A stretch of 64,000 bases of DNA. It comes from Andrena cerasifolii (taxonomy: Eukaryota > Arthropoda > Insecta > Hymenoptera > Andrenidae). Below, piece by piece: positions 37,501-49,788 of this stretch (positions are counted from its first letter, which is position 1; every line of letters begins with the position of its first letter). The stretch spans positions 26,627,001 through 26,691,000 of the forward strand of contig NC_135119.1 in NCBI RefSeq assembly GCF_050908995.1, given 5' to 3'. The notes beneath the pieces are model-generated. The model did not search any database. It had not been told where the DNA came from and saw nothing but the letters and a program-made list of their open reading frames with translations. The position numbers and the translations under genes are program-made.

Positions 37501-40500
37501 CCGGGTAACACCTTGAGGCAGACCTTCGAGAATCAAGTGAACAGGATCTTGAACGACGCTCGTGACAAGACCGGTGGTTCCGCCAAGAAATCCTTAACTG
37601 AATACAACAATCTGAAGGCTATGGTGGTATCAGGGTCGAAGGGGTCCAACATCAACATCTCTCAGGTTATTGCTTGCGTGGGTCAACAGAACGTTGAAGG
37701 TAAACGAATTCCATTCGGCTTTCGCAAGAGAACGCTACCACATTTCATCAAAGACGACTATGGTCCCGAGTCCAGAGGATTCGTTGAGAATTCGTACCTT
37801 GCTGGTCTGACTCCGTCCGAGTTCTACTTCCACGCTATGGGAGGTCGCGAGGGTCTCATCGATACTGCTGTTAAGACTGCGGAAACTGGATACATTCAGC
37901 GCCGTCTGATAAAAGCTATGGAGTCTGTAATGGTACATTATGACGGAACTGTAAGAAACTCAGTGGGACAGCTTATTCAGCTGCGTTACGGCGAAGATGG
38001 TTTATGTGGCGAGACTGTGGAATTCCAGAACCTACCTACCATCAAGTTAAGCAATAAAGCTTTCGAGAAGAAGTTCAAGTTCGACCCGACCAATGAACGT
38101 TACCTTCGTCGAATCTTCAACGAGGAGATAGTAAGAGAGATGATGGGCTCTGGCGAAGTGATCTCCGAGCTCGAAAGGGAATGGGAGCAATTGAACAAGG
38201 ATCGTGCTGTGCTCAGAGAAATATTCCCCAGCGGTGAATCGAAGGTCGTGTTGCCTTGTAATCTGCAGAGGATGATTTGGAACGTGCAGAAGATATTCCA
38301 TATAAATAAGCGAGCGCCCACTGACCTTAGCCCTATGAGAGTTATACAAGGTAAGCGGAGTCATGCTTTCTTGTTAATTCAGTTCGTAAAGGTTCTGCCA
38401 TAGTTGTTAATAGTAACAGGGTAAAATACTAAAACACGTTCGGTTCACAGGTGTGAAGGACCTCCTAGAGAAATGTATCATTGTGGCTGGCGACGACAGG
38501 CTCAGCAAACAGGCCAACGAGAATGCCACGTTACTGTTCCAATGTTTAGTGCGATCCACTTTGTGCACAAAGTGTGTCTCCGAGGAATTTAGATTGTCCA
38601 GCGAAGCCTTTGAGTGGCTCATTGGAGAGATCGAAACGAGATTCCAGCAAGCACAGGTATATAGACTGTACGCTAGTTCGAACGTAAGATTTTCGCGCAT
38701 GCTTCTCACATGTCGTTCTTAAATTTGTTTGTAGGTATCGCCTGGTGAGATGGTAGGTGCCTTGGCTGCCCAGTCGCTTGGCGAGCCCGCCACTCAGATG
38801 ACATTGAACACTTTCCACTTCGCCGGTGTGTCGTCGAAGAACGTAACCCTTGGTGTACCTAGGCTAAAGGAAATCATAAATATCAGCAAAAAGCCAAAAG
38901 CTCCTTCGTTGACGGTGTTCTTAACGGGGGCTGCCGCGAGAGACGCGGAGAAGGCGAAGAATGTACTCTGCCGATTGGAGCACACGACGCTGAGGAAGGT
39001 CACCGCGAACACCGCGATTTATTACGATCCAGATCCGCAGAACACCGTGATCGCGGAGGATCAAGAATTCGTTAACGTTTACTACGAGATGCCCGACTTC
39101 GATCCGAACAAGATATCACCGTGGTTGCTGCGTATCGAGCTCGACCGAAAGAGGATGACCGACAAGAAGTTAACTATGGAGCAGATAGCGGAGAAGATCA
39201 ACGCTGGCTTCGGAGACGACCTGAATTGTATTTTCAACGACGACAACGCCGAGAAGTTGGTTCTGCGAATTAGGATAATGAACAGCGACGACAAGTTCCA
39301 AGACACCGAGGAGGAGACTGTAGATAAAATGGAGGATGATATGTTCCTGAGGTGTATCGAGGCAAATATGCTGAGTGACATGACGTTGCAGGTACGATTG
39401 ACTTGATTACGAAGCATGAAACAATATGCGATTCATTGTATTTAACGACACTGTTTGTAATCTTTATCCAGGGTATAGAGGCTATAGGAAAGGTATACAT
39501 GCATTTGCCACAAACTGATTCGAAGAAGCGTATAGTCATCACAGAGACCGGTGAATTCAAGGCGATAGCAGAGTGGTTATTGGAAACAGATGGAACGAGC
39601 TTGATGAAAGTGTTGAGCGAGAGGGACGTTGATCCTGTGAGAACGTTCAGTAACGACATTTGCGAGATATTCCAAGTGCTGGGTATAGAGGCTGTGAGAA
39701 AGTCTGTGGAGAAAGAAATGAATGCCGTACTGCAGTTTTATGGACTGTACGTGAACTATCGCCACCTTGCCCTGCTCTGTGACGTTATGACTGCGAAAGG
39801 ACACTTGATGGCTATAACTCGTCACGGAATTAATAGACAAGATACTGGCGCCCTTATGAGGTAAGTTACTGATTATTATAATGTTCGATTATTATTATTA
39901 TGCTAATTTTTTACCTTATCGCAGATGCTCCTTCGAAGAAACAGTAGACGTCTTGTTGGACGCAGCATCTCACGCTGAGGTTGATCCTATGAGAGGGGTG
40001 TCCGAGAATATTATCATGGGACAACTTCCACGCATAGGAACAGGTATGCTTCTACTATTTAACGTCCTTCAATGTAGTACGCAGCTTTTAAATTGAACTA
40101 ACAAGTGCATTTAATCTTATCGTTTCAGGTTGCTTCGATTTGCTCTTGGACGCTGAGAAATGTAAAGCTGGTATCGAGATACCAATGGCGGTAGGAGCTG
40201 GTGTAATGGGCACTGCTGGAATGTTCTTCGGCAGTGTTGCTACGCCAAGCATGAGTCCTCAAATGACACCTTGGATGGGTGCTACGCCTGGCTACGGAGC
40301 CTCAAGCATGTCGCCTGGTACGAACATTTCACATAATATAATACAGAGCATCTAAAAGCGTTTTGCAGTTGCGCAAAAGTGACACAAGTAAAACTTGGTG
40401 GTTCGAAATGATAATTGACTAAAGTATCTCATTTATAACAAGCGCTCAATTCTTTCCACAGCGCTGGGCAGTGGTATGACACCAGGAGGTGCGTGCTTCT

Positions 40501-41603
40501 CGCCTTCAGGAGCATCAGACGCCTCGGGTCTTTCACCCGCCTATTCAGCGTACTCGCCGCAGCCAGGAAGTCCAGGAAGCCCAGGGCCCAGCATGAGTCC
40601 GTACCCAATGTCGCCAGGGGGCGCAGCTTCCCCCAGCTACTCACCTACGTCTCCTGCGTACCTTCCAACGTCACCGAGCATGACACCGTCGAGTCCCAAC
40701 TACTCGCCAACGAGTCCCACTTACTCACCCACCAGCCCAAATTACTCACCGACAAGTCCGAGCTACTCACCAACATCGCCCAGTTACTCTCCCACATCAC
40801 CGAGTTACTCGCCAACGAGTCCAAGCTACTCGCCAACCTCGCCGAGCTATTCACCAACATCGCCCAGTTACTCCCCAACGTCGCCTAGTTATTCGCCAAC
40901 GAGCCCGTCGTATTCACCGACGAGCCCAAGTTACTCGCCAACGAGTCCGTCTTATTCACCGACGAGTCCGAGCTACTCGCCAACGAGTCCGTCGTATTCA
41001 CCGACGAGTCCAAGCTATTCGCCCACGTCACCGAGCTACTCGCCGACGAGTCCCAGCTACTCGCCGACGAGCCCTAGCTACTCACCGAGCTCACCAAATT
41101 ACACACCAGCCTCTCCGTCTTACTCACCGACGAGCCCCAGCTACTCGCCTAGCTCCCCACAATATTCGCCCGCCAGCCCAAGCTACTCGCCTAGTAGTCC
41201 GAAATATTCGCCAACAAGCCCGAGCTACTCGCCTACCTCGCCGTCGTTCGCTGGAACCTCGCCGCAGTACACTCCAGCGAGTCCAACATACTCGCCCACC
41301 AGTCCAACGTACTCACCGACCAGCCCGAGCTACTCGCCGAGCTCACCGCAGCACACAGCCTCGGGGAGCACGAGGTACTCGCCCAGCAGCCCCAACTACT
41401 CACCGACCAGCCCGACGTACTCGCCCACGAGTCCTCAGTACTCGCCATCCAGCACCAAGTACTCTCCTACCAGCCCAACGTATACACCGACCAGCCCGAG
41501 CTACTCGCCGACAAGTCCGACGTACTCCCCGCCGGTGCCTGGTTACTCGCCGACGAGCCCCACCTATTCACCGGCCTCGCCGGCCTACGAGACAGATGAC
41601 TAA
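34566..41603 (+). CDS. RpII215: RNA polymerase II largest subunit RPB1
   Basis: Catalytic subunit of RNA polymerase II. Nine exons: 34566-34643, 35344-35613, 35686-38350, 38451-38656, 38735-39391, 39472-39860, 39925-40043, 40129-40317, 40462-41603; 1904 residues, phases all consistent. Visible landmarks are the clamp zinc site (CQTCAGNMTECPGHFGH), the active-site loop NADFDGDEMN that binds the catalytic magnesium, the bridge-helix region before GREGLIDTAVKTAETGYIQ, and trigger-loop sequence QMTLNTFHFAGVSSKNVTLG. Exon 9 encodes the C-terminal heptad repeats. The start MATSDSKAPLRTVKRVQFGI aligns with the family N terminus. The body is close to human from end to end, with no frame breaks. Confidence 0.98.
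40650..41588 (+). repeat. RPB1 CTD heptad repeat (21-bp units)
   Basis: About 44 heptads related to YSPTSPS, in the last RPB1 exon. From 40743 to 41078 sixteen consecutive units are perfect YSPTSPS. Later units vary at positions 2, 4 and 7 (for example YSPSSPK, YTPASPT). FAGTSPQ is degenerate, and an eight-residue HTASGSTR interrupts the register near 41350. The chain ends SPAYETDD. The perfect block uses mixed synonymous codons, so protein-level selection as well as recent repeat turnover is plausible. Confidence 0.95.
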
Positions 41604-42200
41604 GAAGTATTACGCATATCTGTATGGATCTTTGCTATCGAACACTTACTATGGATTAAGTATAAGTACGATAAGTTGTAATTACCGCTGCTACGATTCT
41701 GAATTTTCTAAGCCCGTAAATATATATTTAGTGTATAAATTTATGCACAATTTTTATAATTGTACAACCTGGACGACGGCAGAGTCAGCGGAGGGATATA
41801 TCTTATTTTCTTCTGTAGAGAAGAGATGCGGCGATTAGTGGCGCATGTGAGAGGATGTTTGGGAAGTAAAGTTGGGGAGCGACCAGGAAGCACGTGGATT
41901 ATAGTCCATACGTACACGTTTATCATTCGACAGGGATATAGAGTTCCGTTTCCTATGCGTTTATCATTGACTTTCGATCCGATGGATTCCAGTGGGCTCG
42001 CGTTATAGCCGCGTGACGCGCAGTTGATACGTTCAGGAAGGAGACACCCGGCACTTTGTGGGTCTTCTTTCGTCGCACTGACCGTGGTAAGCCATTCGTG
42101 TTCGATAGAGTATCGAGTTACGTTTCATGCGGTACTCGTCACCGCAACGGGCAACCGGTTTCAAGTCTGATGCCGAGCAGCGCGTAATTATTTGCTGGTC

Positions 42201-45200
42201 ATGAATCGCGAGAGAGTGCCGCTGCTTTTCAGAGAGGCCAATTCGGATCTGTCCCTTTTGTTCGCCACGTTATGCGTCGTCGACATCTTCGGCGTTTTTC
42301 CAATCATAGCGTTGCCGCGCGCAATCGTGCAGTGCGGTAAGTCTCTCCCTTTATCTGCCTTGGGAACAGTCTTAAGCGAGTCGGAGGACTGTCGGAATGC
42401 TGGTGACGACGAGCTGTGTACCTTTTTGCTTTTATTTTTTATTAAAACGCGTTGACGCTAGTACGAAAAGTTCTACTGAGTTAACGTAGAGCCTGTTTTG
42501 TGAGGCGCACATATGTTCAGTGAATCCAAGAAGTTTCCATATACCTTACTTGAATTTCTTCAGAGCATTTCAGTTCTGTATTAGATCGCAGCATTTATTA
42601 TTGGCACAGACATGGACAAATCTCAAGCCATCGTTGAAGTGTCTCTCTATCTCGATCCATGGGTGTTTTATGTGGCTGATATTTAAGGATTGTCAGGGTG
42701 TATGAAGTTCTTTGGTCCCTCTTTCAGTGTCTCCTTTGTGCGCTTCGAGTTGCTATTTCCTTGAGAGATGAATAACTTGTCTGGATTTAAATTTTCTACG
42801 GTACGGGGCAAGTTTCTTATCAATTCTAAGCGTACTAGTCCACCTCCAGAGTAGCACGCTCTTATCAAATTTTTGCAATCGAGTTGAAATTACGTAATGT
42901 CATAGAAATTCTAATAAAGTGTACGAAAACTTTCCAGGTTCACTATGTCCAGTCTAGTGGATTTTCGACTACTTTATAAGCTATAATATTAATATATACA
43001 CACACACTTCATTCTATGTACAATGTAACTTCGTTTCTCAAAGTATCTTATTTAAATTGAAATGATTTATGTATTTGACTTGTATCTATCATTAAGGGAT
43101 TATTGTAGGAGAGATTGAAGCAAAGAATGTGCGAGGTGTGTGAAAGAGTTGATTATATTCGAAGCAAATAAAGTTGGTTAACTTGTTAAGAATTCGTAAT
43201 TCGATACACCTGAACTGCAAATCATTACATTACAACGCTACTCCTTGCACGTAAAAGCGTTCGGAAATGTGAATGCGTATTACTGCATGATTTTAGGATT
43301 ATATGGGATTCCCCTGGTCCTCGTTGTGTTGGGCTTGCAAATTTATACAGCCGTTCTCCTTGGAAAATCATGGACGATCGCAACCACTCTAGATCCGCAA
43401 ATTTCGCGGAAGAATCGGTAAGACTTGATGTTCGTTTAACGTTAACGACTCTTAATGGAATCTTCTTTGCAGACATCCTCTTGCCGCTGTAACTGAATTG
43501 ACATTAGGTACCCGGGCGAAGACCTTGGTAACTATAATCTTGGACCTTACGGTTTTTGGCTGCAGTATACCTAATTTATTAGTTGGTATGTTCCTTTCCA
43601 TAGCAACATAATTTAGCGCATATGTGTAGTACAGATTGATCAGACATACCTTTGGTAAATTCCAGCGTCGCAAAATTTACAAATGTTCGGACTGAAAGTG
43701 TCAGGTCAACGATTTGACATATCGTTCTGCTATTGGCTTCTGGTCGTGGGTGTACTTTTGTGTCCAATTATGTGGCTTGGTAGTCCCCGCGATATGAAGT
43801 AACTCGATACTTTTCTTATCACTTTCATAGACATTACGTTCTATAAATTTTACGCCAAAGCTCTCGCAAGCTCTAGTCACCCACTATGCGTTCCATGAAT
43901 ACTTACAGATGGTTGGTTTCATTCTCCGCTACTGCTGTTATTCTCACTGCGACATTAATATGGTGGTGCATAATTGCTGACGATCGCGTGCTTGACGTTC
44001 TTCCGGTACCTACTTCTCCTGCCTGGGACAAATTTATTGCTGGGTAAGTGCTACGAAGATGTTAATCATGTTTGAAAGTAAATATCTATCAACTAACTTC
44101 ACAGATATGGGATGCTGGCATTCCAGTTCGACGTGCATCCAACATTAATGACCGTGCAAGTAGATATGCATCGTCCTCAGGACATGAACAAAGCTGTTGT
44201 AATTTCTTTCTTAGGTATAGCCATTCCAACGTTCCTCTCGATTCTCTAATTTACCATCCCCCACATTGTTATTCAATACCATTGATTTCAGTAAGCGGCT
44301 TCTTGTTCGCGGTCACCACCAGCCTAGCTGTTTGGAAGTATGGAGGCAGTACAACAGCTAACGTGCTACAAGTAGTTCCAGGAAGCTTCACTATGAGTGC
44401 CGCTATCCTACTCGCTGCTGTTCAGCTATGTTTGTCAAGCGCCGTGGGTCATTCAGCCCTCTTCCAGGATCTAGAGGACCAATGGAACATCCACCGAAGT
44501 TAGTATGTCGTAGAAATACATCGCAATGTTATAAAAGCTTCGATCAGCTTAAATAATTCACCTATAATGTCGATGGTTTTATAACAGCGTTTGGATGGAA
44601 AAGGTGCGCCATACGGTCAGCCATTATTTTCCTTGGCGTGGCAGTGGGGGAGTCTGTACCAAGATTTGACATCGTGATGGCTCTGATCGGAGGATCCTTA
44701 ACTGGCCCGCTTGTCTTTGTCCTCCCACCTTTGATCTACTCGAAAGCTATCGCTTTGAAAGCAAGATCCATAGGAGCTTCCGCGCCTGAAGTATACTCAG
44801 GTTCTGAGAGACGCCGAAGCACTGGAGGCATGCTAACCGATCCAAGAGCTCACTCAAGGTCAATTTATTACGGTGTTTTAGGCGTGCCTAAAACCGAATA
44901 CCATCGATACTCGTACGTTTACTACGACGACCTGGACGACGAGTTCGACGAGGTCACCGAGAATGAGAACAACGGCTTTATCAATGGACAGGCTAGCGAA
45001 GAGTTTCTAATGACCAGAAGAGGCCACGATGATGGACCGTTATTTTTAGATGCTAGTCGACCCTTCAATGCCTACAGAAAACATGCACCTTCTACTCAGC
45101 CAGTTCCAAGATCGAAGAGTTGCAATTTTAGAAGATGGAACAATTGGTTCGGCTACTTGATCGTTGTATTCGGTATCGCTATCACCGTATCCTCGACGTA

Positions 45201-45285
45201 TATTAATATCAAAAACACGATACGTTTCGTGCAGTTTACGCCTCCTTGTATCGTGAATGCTACCGTTGAGCAGAATCCCCTATAA
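42201..45285 (+). CDS. Amino acid transporter, AAAP (SLC32/36/38-like) family
   Basis: A multi-pass membrane permease of the amino acid/auxin permease superfamily. Exons: 42201-42336, 43297-43417, 43473-43585, 43666-43798, 43909-44043, 44105-44214, 44292-44498, 44588-45285; 550 residues, all phases consistent. The first helix region FGVFPIIALPRAIVQCG-LYGIPLV is typical of the family, followed by further helices (VTIILDLTVFGCSIPNLLV, WLLVVGVLLCPIMWLG, VSFSATAVILTATLIWW, ISFLVSGFLFAVTTSLAV, GSLTGPLVFVLPPLIYSKA) and a last one near the C terminus. A hydrophilic loop of about 110 residues rich in Y, D and E precedes that last helix, which is longer than usual. The substrate cannot be inferred. 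A TTG three codons before the ATG was not used. Confidence 0.88.
42530..43090. repeat. Segmental duplication, copy at the RPB1 side
   Basis: This piece of the first intron of the AAAP transporter is repeated, with small insertions and about 5% differences by eye, at about 48549-48980. Shared blocks include CTTACTTGAATTTCTTCAGA, CAAGCCATCGTTGAAGTGTC and TTTATAAGCTATAATATTAA. Confidence 0.85.
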
Positions 45286-45529
45286 GCAAGAGTATCTTAT
45301 GTCAAATGAAAGAATACAATTGCACATAATTCTCTGCATTACTTTTACAAGTGTACTTGAGGCATATAGGATAGATTTTGTACTATCGTATACGCTTTGT
45401 TTTATTGATTAAAACTCTGCGGATTACGTTTTATAACATTAAGTATTAATTACGAGAGTTATTTATATCGCTGCGCTATAAATTGCTTCATCATTTAATC
45501 CTTTCAAAGTCACTTTATATTTAATTCGA

Positions 45530-46545
45530 ATTCTGCTTGCCGCCTCTCTGATTTCCAGCAACGCTCACTACGCGGCAGCACTAGGGACCTAAAAATTAAA
45601 TTCGCACCCCGCGATGAGCATGCGGAGCTTTGAATTATAGAAAATTCCTAATTTACCTTACAACTCGCGCTCTTATCTCCTATTTTAATACACAGCAGAG
45701 AATTCTCTATGTTATATTCCACGTAAAATTTGTTTCATAACACGCGCGCGTGCACGAAGAACAGCGAGCATCAGTAGTGATCAGCAGGATCAGCTGATTT
45801 GACGAACTATTCGTTAAGGTTACCTTCAAAGAAGTATTTGTATAAACATATGCACATATTTCCTACAGGCGATAAGGAGACCTGCGAATTTACAATAACA
45901 ACTTGCAGAACAGAAACCTTCGAAAGAGTTCGAAATATTTTTCTACTCCACCTATTTCAGTATTTGTAAACTACCGCTTAACTGCGCTGTCCAACTTACC
46001 TCCTGGGAGGCAAAACAAATTCCCCACCCTCGTCCGCTGTTGCCATGGCGCAAAGACGCGGCCGAGTATGGCGTCTGAGCTTTCTTGTTTACGAAACTGT
46101 CACGGTCTCCCTCTCATGCCGCGAGGTTTCCTTGACGACAAGTCATGCTGCTCAAAAGGAAGGCGAGGGACTCCTACGCTGGACAGCGTTGGAATAAGCC
46201 GTCCCCGTCGGATCCATTTTCTTCTATTTTATTCGTTCACTTCGAGTCCACTCTCCGCTGCGTTGGCTCCCGGTCCTGACAAATGGGAAGATATCTGAAA
46301 CAATGATACCGGGCTGTATCAGAAACATAGGCGTGCAAACGTCAAAGCGTAGCGTGAGTAGATGACCTCTAGCTAGCTTACTTGCCACACATTCCATGCC
46401 AGGGCCTTGTTAGATACTTTATAGGTACTTAAGATTGTATTTTTGTTCTTTCTTTTTTTATATCACCTGGTGTCTCTCCACTTCGACAGCTGAAATGAGG
46501 TAAATATTTGCTATCTACCAATGTGTTTTTATTACCATTGATGTT
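45530..46545. repeat. 5' flank of E1-alpha copy 1, duplicated before copy 2
   Basis: Matches 49646-52540 in the same order once insertions in the second copy are removed: ATTCTGCTTGCCGCCTCTCT (45530 and 49646), TTTGTTTCATAAC through GATCAGCTGATT (about 45730 and 51650), and the promoter-proximal piece from GAATAAGCCGTCC through exon 1 (46190 and 52160). It shows that the duplicated unit included the promoter. Confidence 0.85.
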
Positions 46546-48359
46546 CTTGCATTTTTTTTTCTTTACAACAAAACCATTGTCTAAAAATACCAAACATTAA
46601 AAATCTTGCTCATCAATATTGAATCCAAAAAGTCAACTATAAGAATGCGTATGAACACAGACGACTGAGATTCGATTTTCTGAACCACCTCGGTCCCAAG
46701 TAGTTTGGATATTTGACGCTCTACTGTACTCCGTTTTGTACAGCTGGACGTGAGATTGAAGTTTTATGCATTTGTAGGTGGTATCTTATTTCTTCAACAA
46801 GAAAAGCAATTATGCCACAGAAGCTACGTTCGATACGATGCCTTACCGATTACACAAACTGGAAAGCGGACCGTCCACCAAAGTCACTGTTACTAAGGAC
46901 GATGCTGCAGACATGTACTTAAAAATGCACATGATCCGTCGTATGTCAGCAGCAGCGGCAAGCATTTACATGGAGAAGTTTATCAGAGGTTTCTGTCATT
47001 TATACGCCGGCCAAGTAAGAGTTGTTTCATTCATCTTACAGTTTGTTCGACGGAGACTTTTATTAACGAACGTTTATGCTTGTGATAGGAAGCTTGCGCC
47101 GTTGGTATCAAGGCTGCTATTAGGCCACAGGACTCTGTGATTACGGCCTACCGTGCTCACGGATGGACCTACTTAATGGGAAACGATCCGGGTGGCGTCC
47201 TCGCCGAACTGACTGGTAGACAAGGAGGTAACGCGAAGGGCAAAGGTGGTTCCATGCACATGTACTGCAAGAACTTCTACGGTGGAAATGGCATTGTCGG
47301 TGCTCAAGTGAGTATCAGCTAGTAGGATGATCGAGCCCGCGATCGCTATGGTGTCCCTATAAGAGGAAATTTACAGGTGCCACTAGGAGTTGGAGTCAAT
47401 TTCGCTCATAAATACATGAACACAGAGTCACTATGTATTACACTGTATGGAGATGGCGCAGCTAACCAGGGGCAGGTATTCGAAGTGTTCAACATTGCCA
47501 AATTATGGAATATCCCTGTTATCTTTGTTTGCGAGAACAATTCATATAGTATGGGTACCGCCGTTCACCGTGCTGCTTACAATACTGCCTTCTACACACG
47601 AGGAGACTACATACCTGGAATCTGGGTTTGTTTTATCAAAAGAAGCATTAAGGCGGTCGCGCATTTTGGCGAAGCGAAGAAAGAAATTCATAAACAATTG
47701 ATTCTTATGGAGCTGGGTTAGTTGGACCAAAGCACAGCGATAATTAATCAATTATTATTTATTTCTTCGATTCGCTTCGCCGCGGCGCGCTTCGCCAAAA
47801 CGTGCAACGACCTTTATAGTATTTAGTGTGCCACAGTTCTGCTAGAAATTAAGTTAACAGGTGGACGGTATGGATGTTTTGGCAATGAGGGAAGTCACGA
47901 AGTTCGCCATGGACTTTTGCCTATCCGGCCAAGGTCCCATTATCCTGGAGGCTAACACGTACAGATACAGCGGCCACAGTATGTCTGACCCTGGGACCAG
48001 TTACCGTACAAGGGAAGAAATCCAAGAAGTGAGGCAGACTAAAGACCCCATCACTGGTTTCAAGGAACGGATACTGAATGCGAATCTCATCACTCAGGAT
48101 GAAATAAAAGTAAGCGTTACACGTTACTTCTCATAGTCGAAGCATTACGTAAAACTACTGTTGCTTTTTACAGGCAATAGAGGACCAGACAAAGAAAACG
48201 GTGGACGAAGCCGTGAAATTTGCGAAGGAAAGCCCTGAACTTCCAATAACCGAAGTCGGTACCAACGTTTACTTGAAGTGCTTAGAAAAAGAAATTCGTA
48301 ATGTGACTCCGTTTAAACCCCTGAGTCACAAGAGTATAGTGCCTGGGTTCAGGGATTAA
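46303..48359 (+). CDS. Pyruvate dehydrogenase E1 component subunit alpha, diverged copy 1
   Basis: E1-alpha pairs with E1-beta to decarboxylate pyruvate in mitochondria using thiamine diphosphate. Exons: 46303-46353, 46778-47014, 47089-47307, 47377-47625, 47861-48109, 48174-48359; 396 residues, no stops or frame breaks. Exon 1 encodes a presequence-like start MIPGCIRNIGVQTSKRS. Kept: YRAHG, GDGAANQGQVFE (ThDP/magnesium motif) and the phosphorylation loop YSGHSMSDPGTSYR (sites 1 and 2). Changed relative to copy 2 and human: RRME to RRMS, YGMGTS to YSMGTA (the alanine replaces the site-3 serine), and ASTDYY to YNTAFY. The C-terminal exon also differs strongly. The open frame with clustered changes at conserved positions suggests a functional but altered paralogue; weakened constraint is the alternative. 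The exon 4 donor (GTTTGT) is weak. Confidence 0.9.
47652..47812. mobile_element. MITE in intron 4 of E1-alpha copy 1
   Basis: Ends GGCGGTCGCGCATTTTGGCG and CGCCAAAACGTGCAACGACC are inverted repeats with a few mismatches, about 160 bp in total. It lies at almost the same intron position where copy 2 carries a different element (55337-55675). Confidence 0.6.
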
Positions 48360-48499
48360 CTCAAATTCATCGAAGAAGGTCGAATATCGTATTCAATTTC
48401 GTATATTCTAATACCCGGTACTACATAGTTTGTACAAATTATTCATAAAGGGATACTCTCCCAACTCCAGGTCAGAAAACTCGCGAAAGGGAAATGCTG

Positions 48500-48548
48500 C
48501 CCAGTTACTCGCCAACAACACCGAATTACTCGCCGACGAGTCCCAAAT
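48500..48548 (+). pseudogene. Fragment of RPB1 CTD coding sequence
   Basis: The sequence reads, in one frame, SYSPTTPNYSPTSPK, two heptads with the same codon style as the RPB1 CTD (AGTTACTCGCCAACAACACC and TACTCGCCGACGAGTCCC). It sits downstream of the copy 1 stop and directly before a duplicate of DNA from the neighbourhood of RPB1. It is too short to be a gene and is best read as a rearrangement scrap. Confidence 0.75.
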
Positions 48549-48980
48549 GTTTCGGTGTACCTTACTTGAATTTCTTCAGAGCTGTGACATTTCAGTTCTG
48601 TAACAGATAAGTAAGCAGCTATTAAATCGCAGCATTTATTATTGGGACAGACATCGACAAATCTCAAGCCATCGTTGAAGTGTCTCTCTATCTCGGTCCA
48701 TAGGTGTTTTATGTGGTTGATATTTAAAGATTGTCAGGATGTGTGAGGTTCTTTGGTCCCTCTTTCAGTGTCGCCTTTGTGCTACAGCGGTGAAATTCTA
48801 ATAAAGTGTACGAAAACTTTCCAGGCTCACTACGTACGTCCAGTCTAGTGGATTTTCTACTACTTTATAAGCTATAATATTAATATACACACACACTTGA
48901 TTCTATGTACAATGTAACTTCGTTTCTCAAAGTATCTTATTTAAATTGAAATGATTTATGTATTTGACTTGTATATGCCG
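48549..48980. repeat. Segmental duplication of the 42530-43090 block
   Basis: Repeats, in the same orientation, DNA found in intron 1 of the AAAP transporter. Part of the original (about 42745-42900, with TTGCTATTTCCTTGAGAGAT) is absent here, and this copy has small insertions. It abuts the CTD fragment at 48500-48548. Confidence 0.85.
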
Positions 48981-49645
48981 CCGTCTCATTTGTGTTATGG
49001 TTCGAATCGATCGAAGCGCCCCAGTAAACAACCGGACCCTAATGAAACTACTGCGGTCGATAAAAAAAACTTGTACAGAGATGAGATAGCCTACGCAGCA
49101 TGTATTTCCAACTAATTTGATAATTTCGTTGTACCTCATTTCCGGAAACTGAGCTTTCTTTTAATTATAAATATTTATGATCATTTCCTCTGTCCAGAGT
49201 GAACTATCTGTGAGAGAAATGTTTCCCATTAAATCGGAGTATACATTTTTCAGGCCTTTCAGGTTAATATTTATCCTTATAATATTTCAGTTGCTTATAC
49301 TTCAGTTCTGTTATAATATTTCAGTTGCTTGCTTTTCCTTTCTTATTTTTTGTATAGGCGAATGCGCGATGATGTCCATGTCCAGTACGTTTGATTTCAT
49401 TACACATTTCTTACAACATTTCTTTAGAAATTTTCAGTAAAAAAAGAGACAATCAAATCCGACAAAAAAGTCGAAACACGCGGTATATACGAAAATGGCG
49501 CCACGCCAACGCTTTCGACGCAGAACGGATGCGCAGCCGAAAGAGCATTCGTGGTGGCATAGCCAATGAGCGCCAACATGCGCAGAACCGGTCTAAACTC
49601 GTCGGTCGGCAGGTTCCTTCTTAAATGACAGGGAGAATAATTCAA
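48981..49645. other. Unassigned spacer
   Basis: A mix of AT-rich DNA and a CpG-richer patch (49480-49580). No gene, repeat family or RNA is recognised. Confidence 0.5.
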
Positions 49646-49788
49646 ATTCTGCTTGCCGCCTCTCTGATTTCCAGCAACGCCCGCTGCGCGGCAGCACTAG
49701 GGACATAAAAATTCGCGCTCCGCGATGAGCACGTGGAGCCATGCGTGGAGCTTCGAATTCATTATCGAAAATTCTTATTCAACCCTAC

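Noticed and set aside
46060..46200. ATG with a good context (GCCATGGCG) as a start for E1-alpha copy 1
   Set aside because: Its frame ends without joining the next exon. The shared ATG at 46303, present in both copies and in phase, is the real start.
48500..48548. Start of a second RPB1 gene
   Set aside because: Only about two heptads are present and no other RPB1 exon lies nearby.
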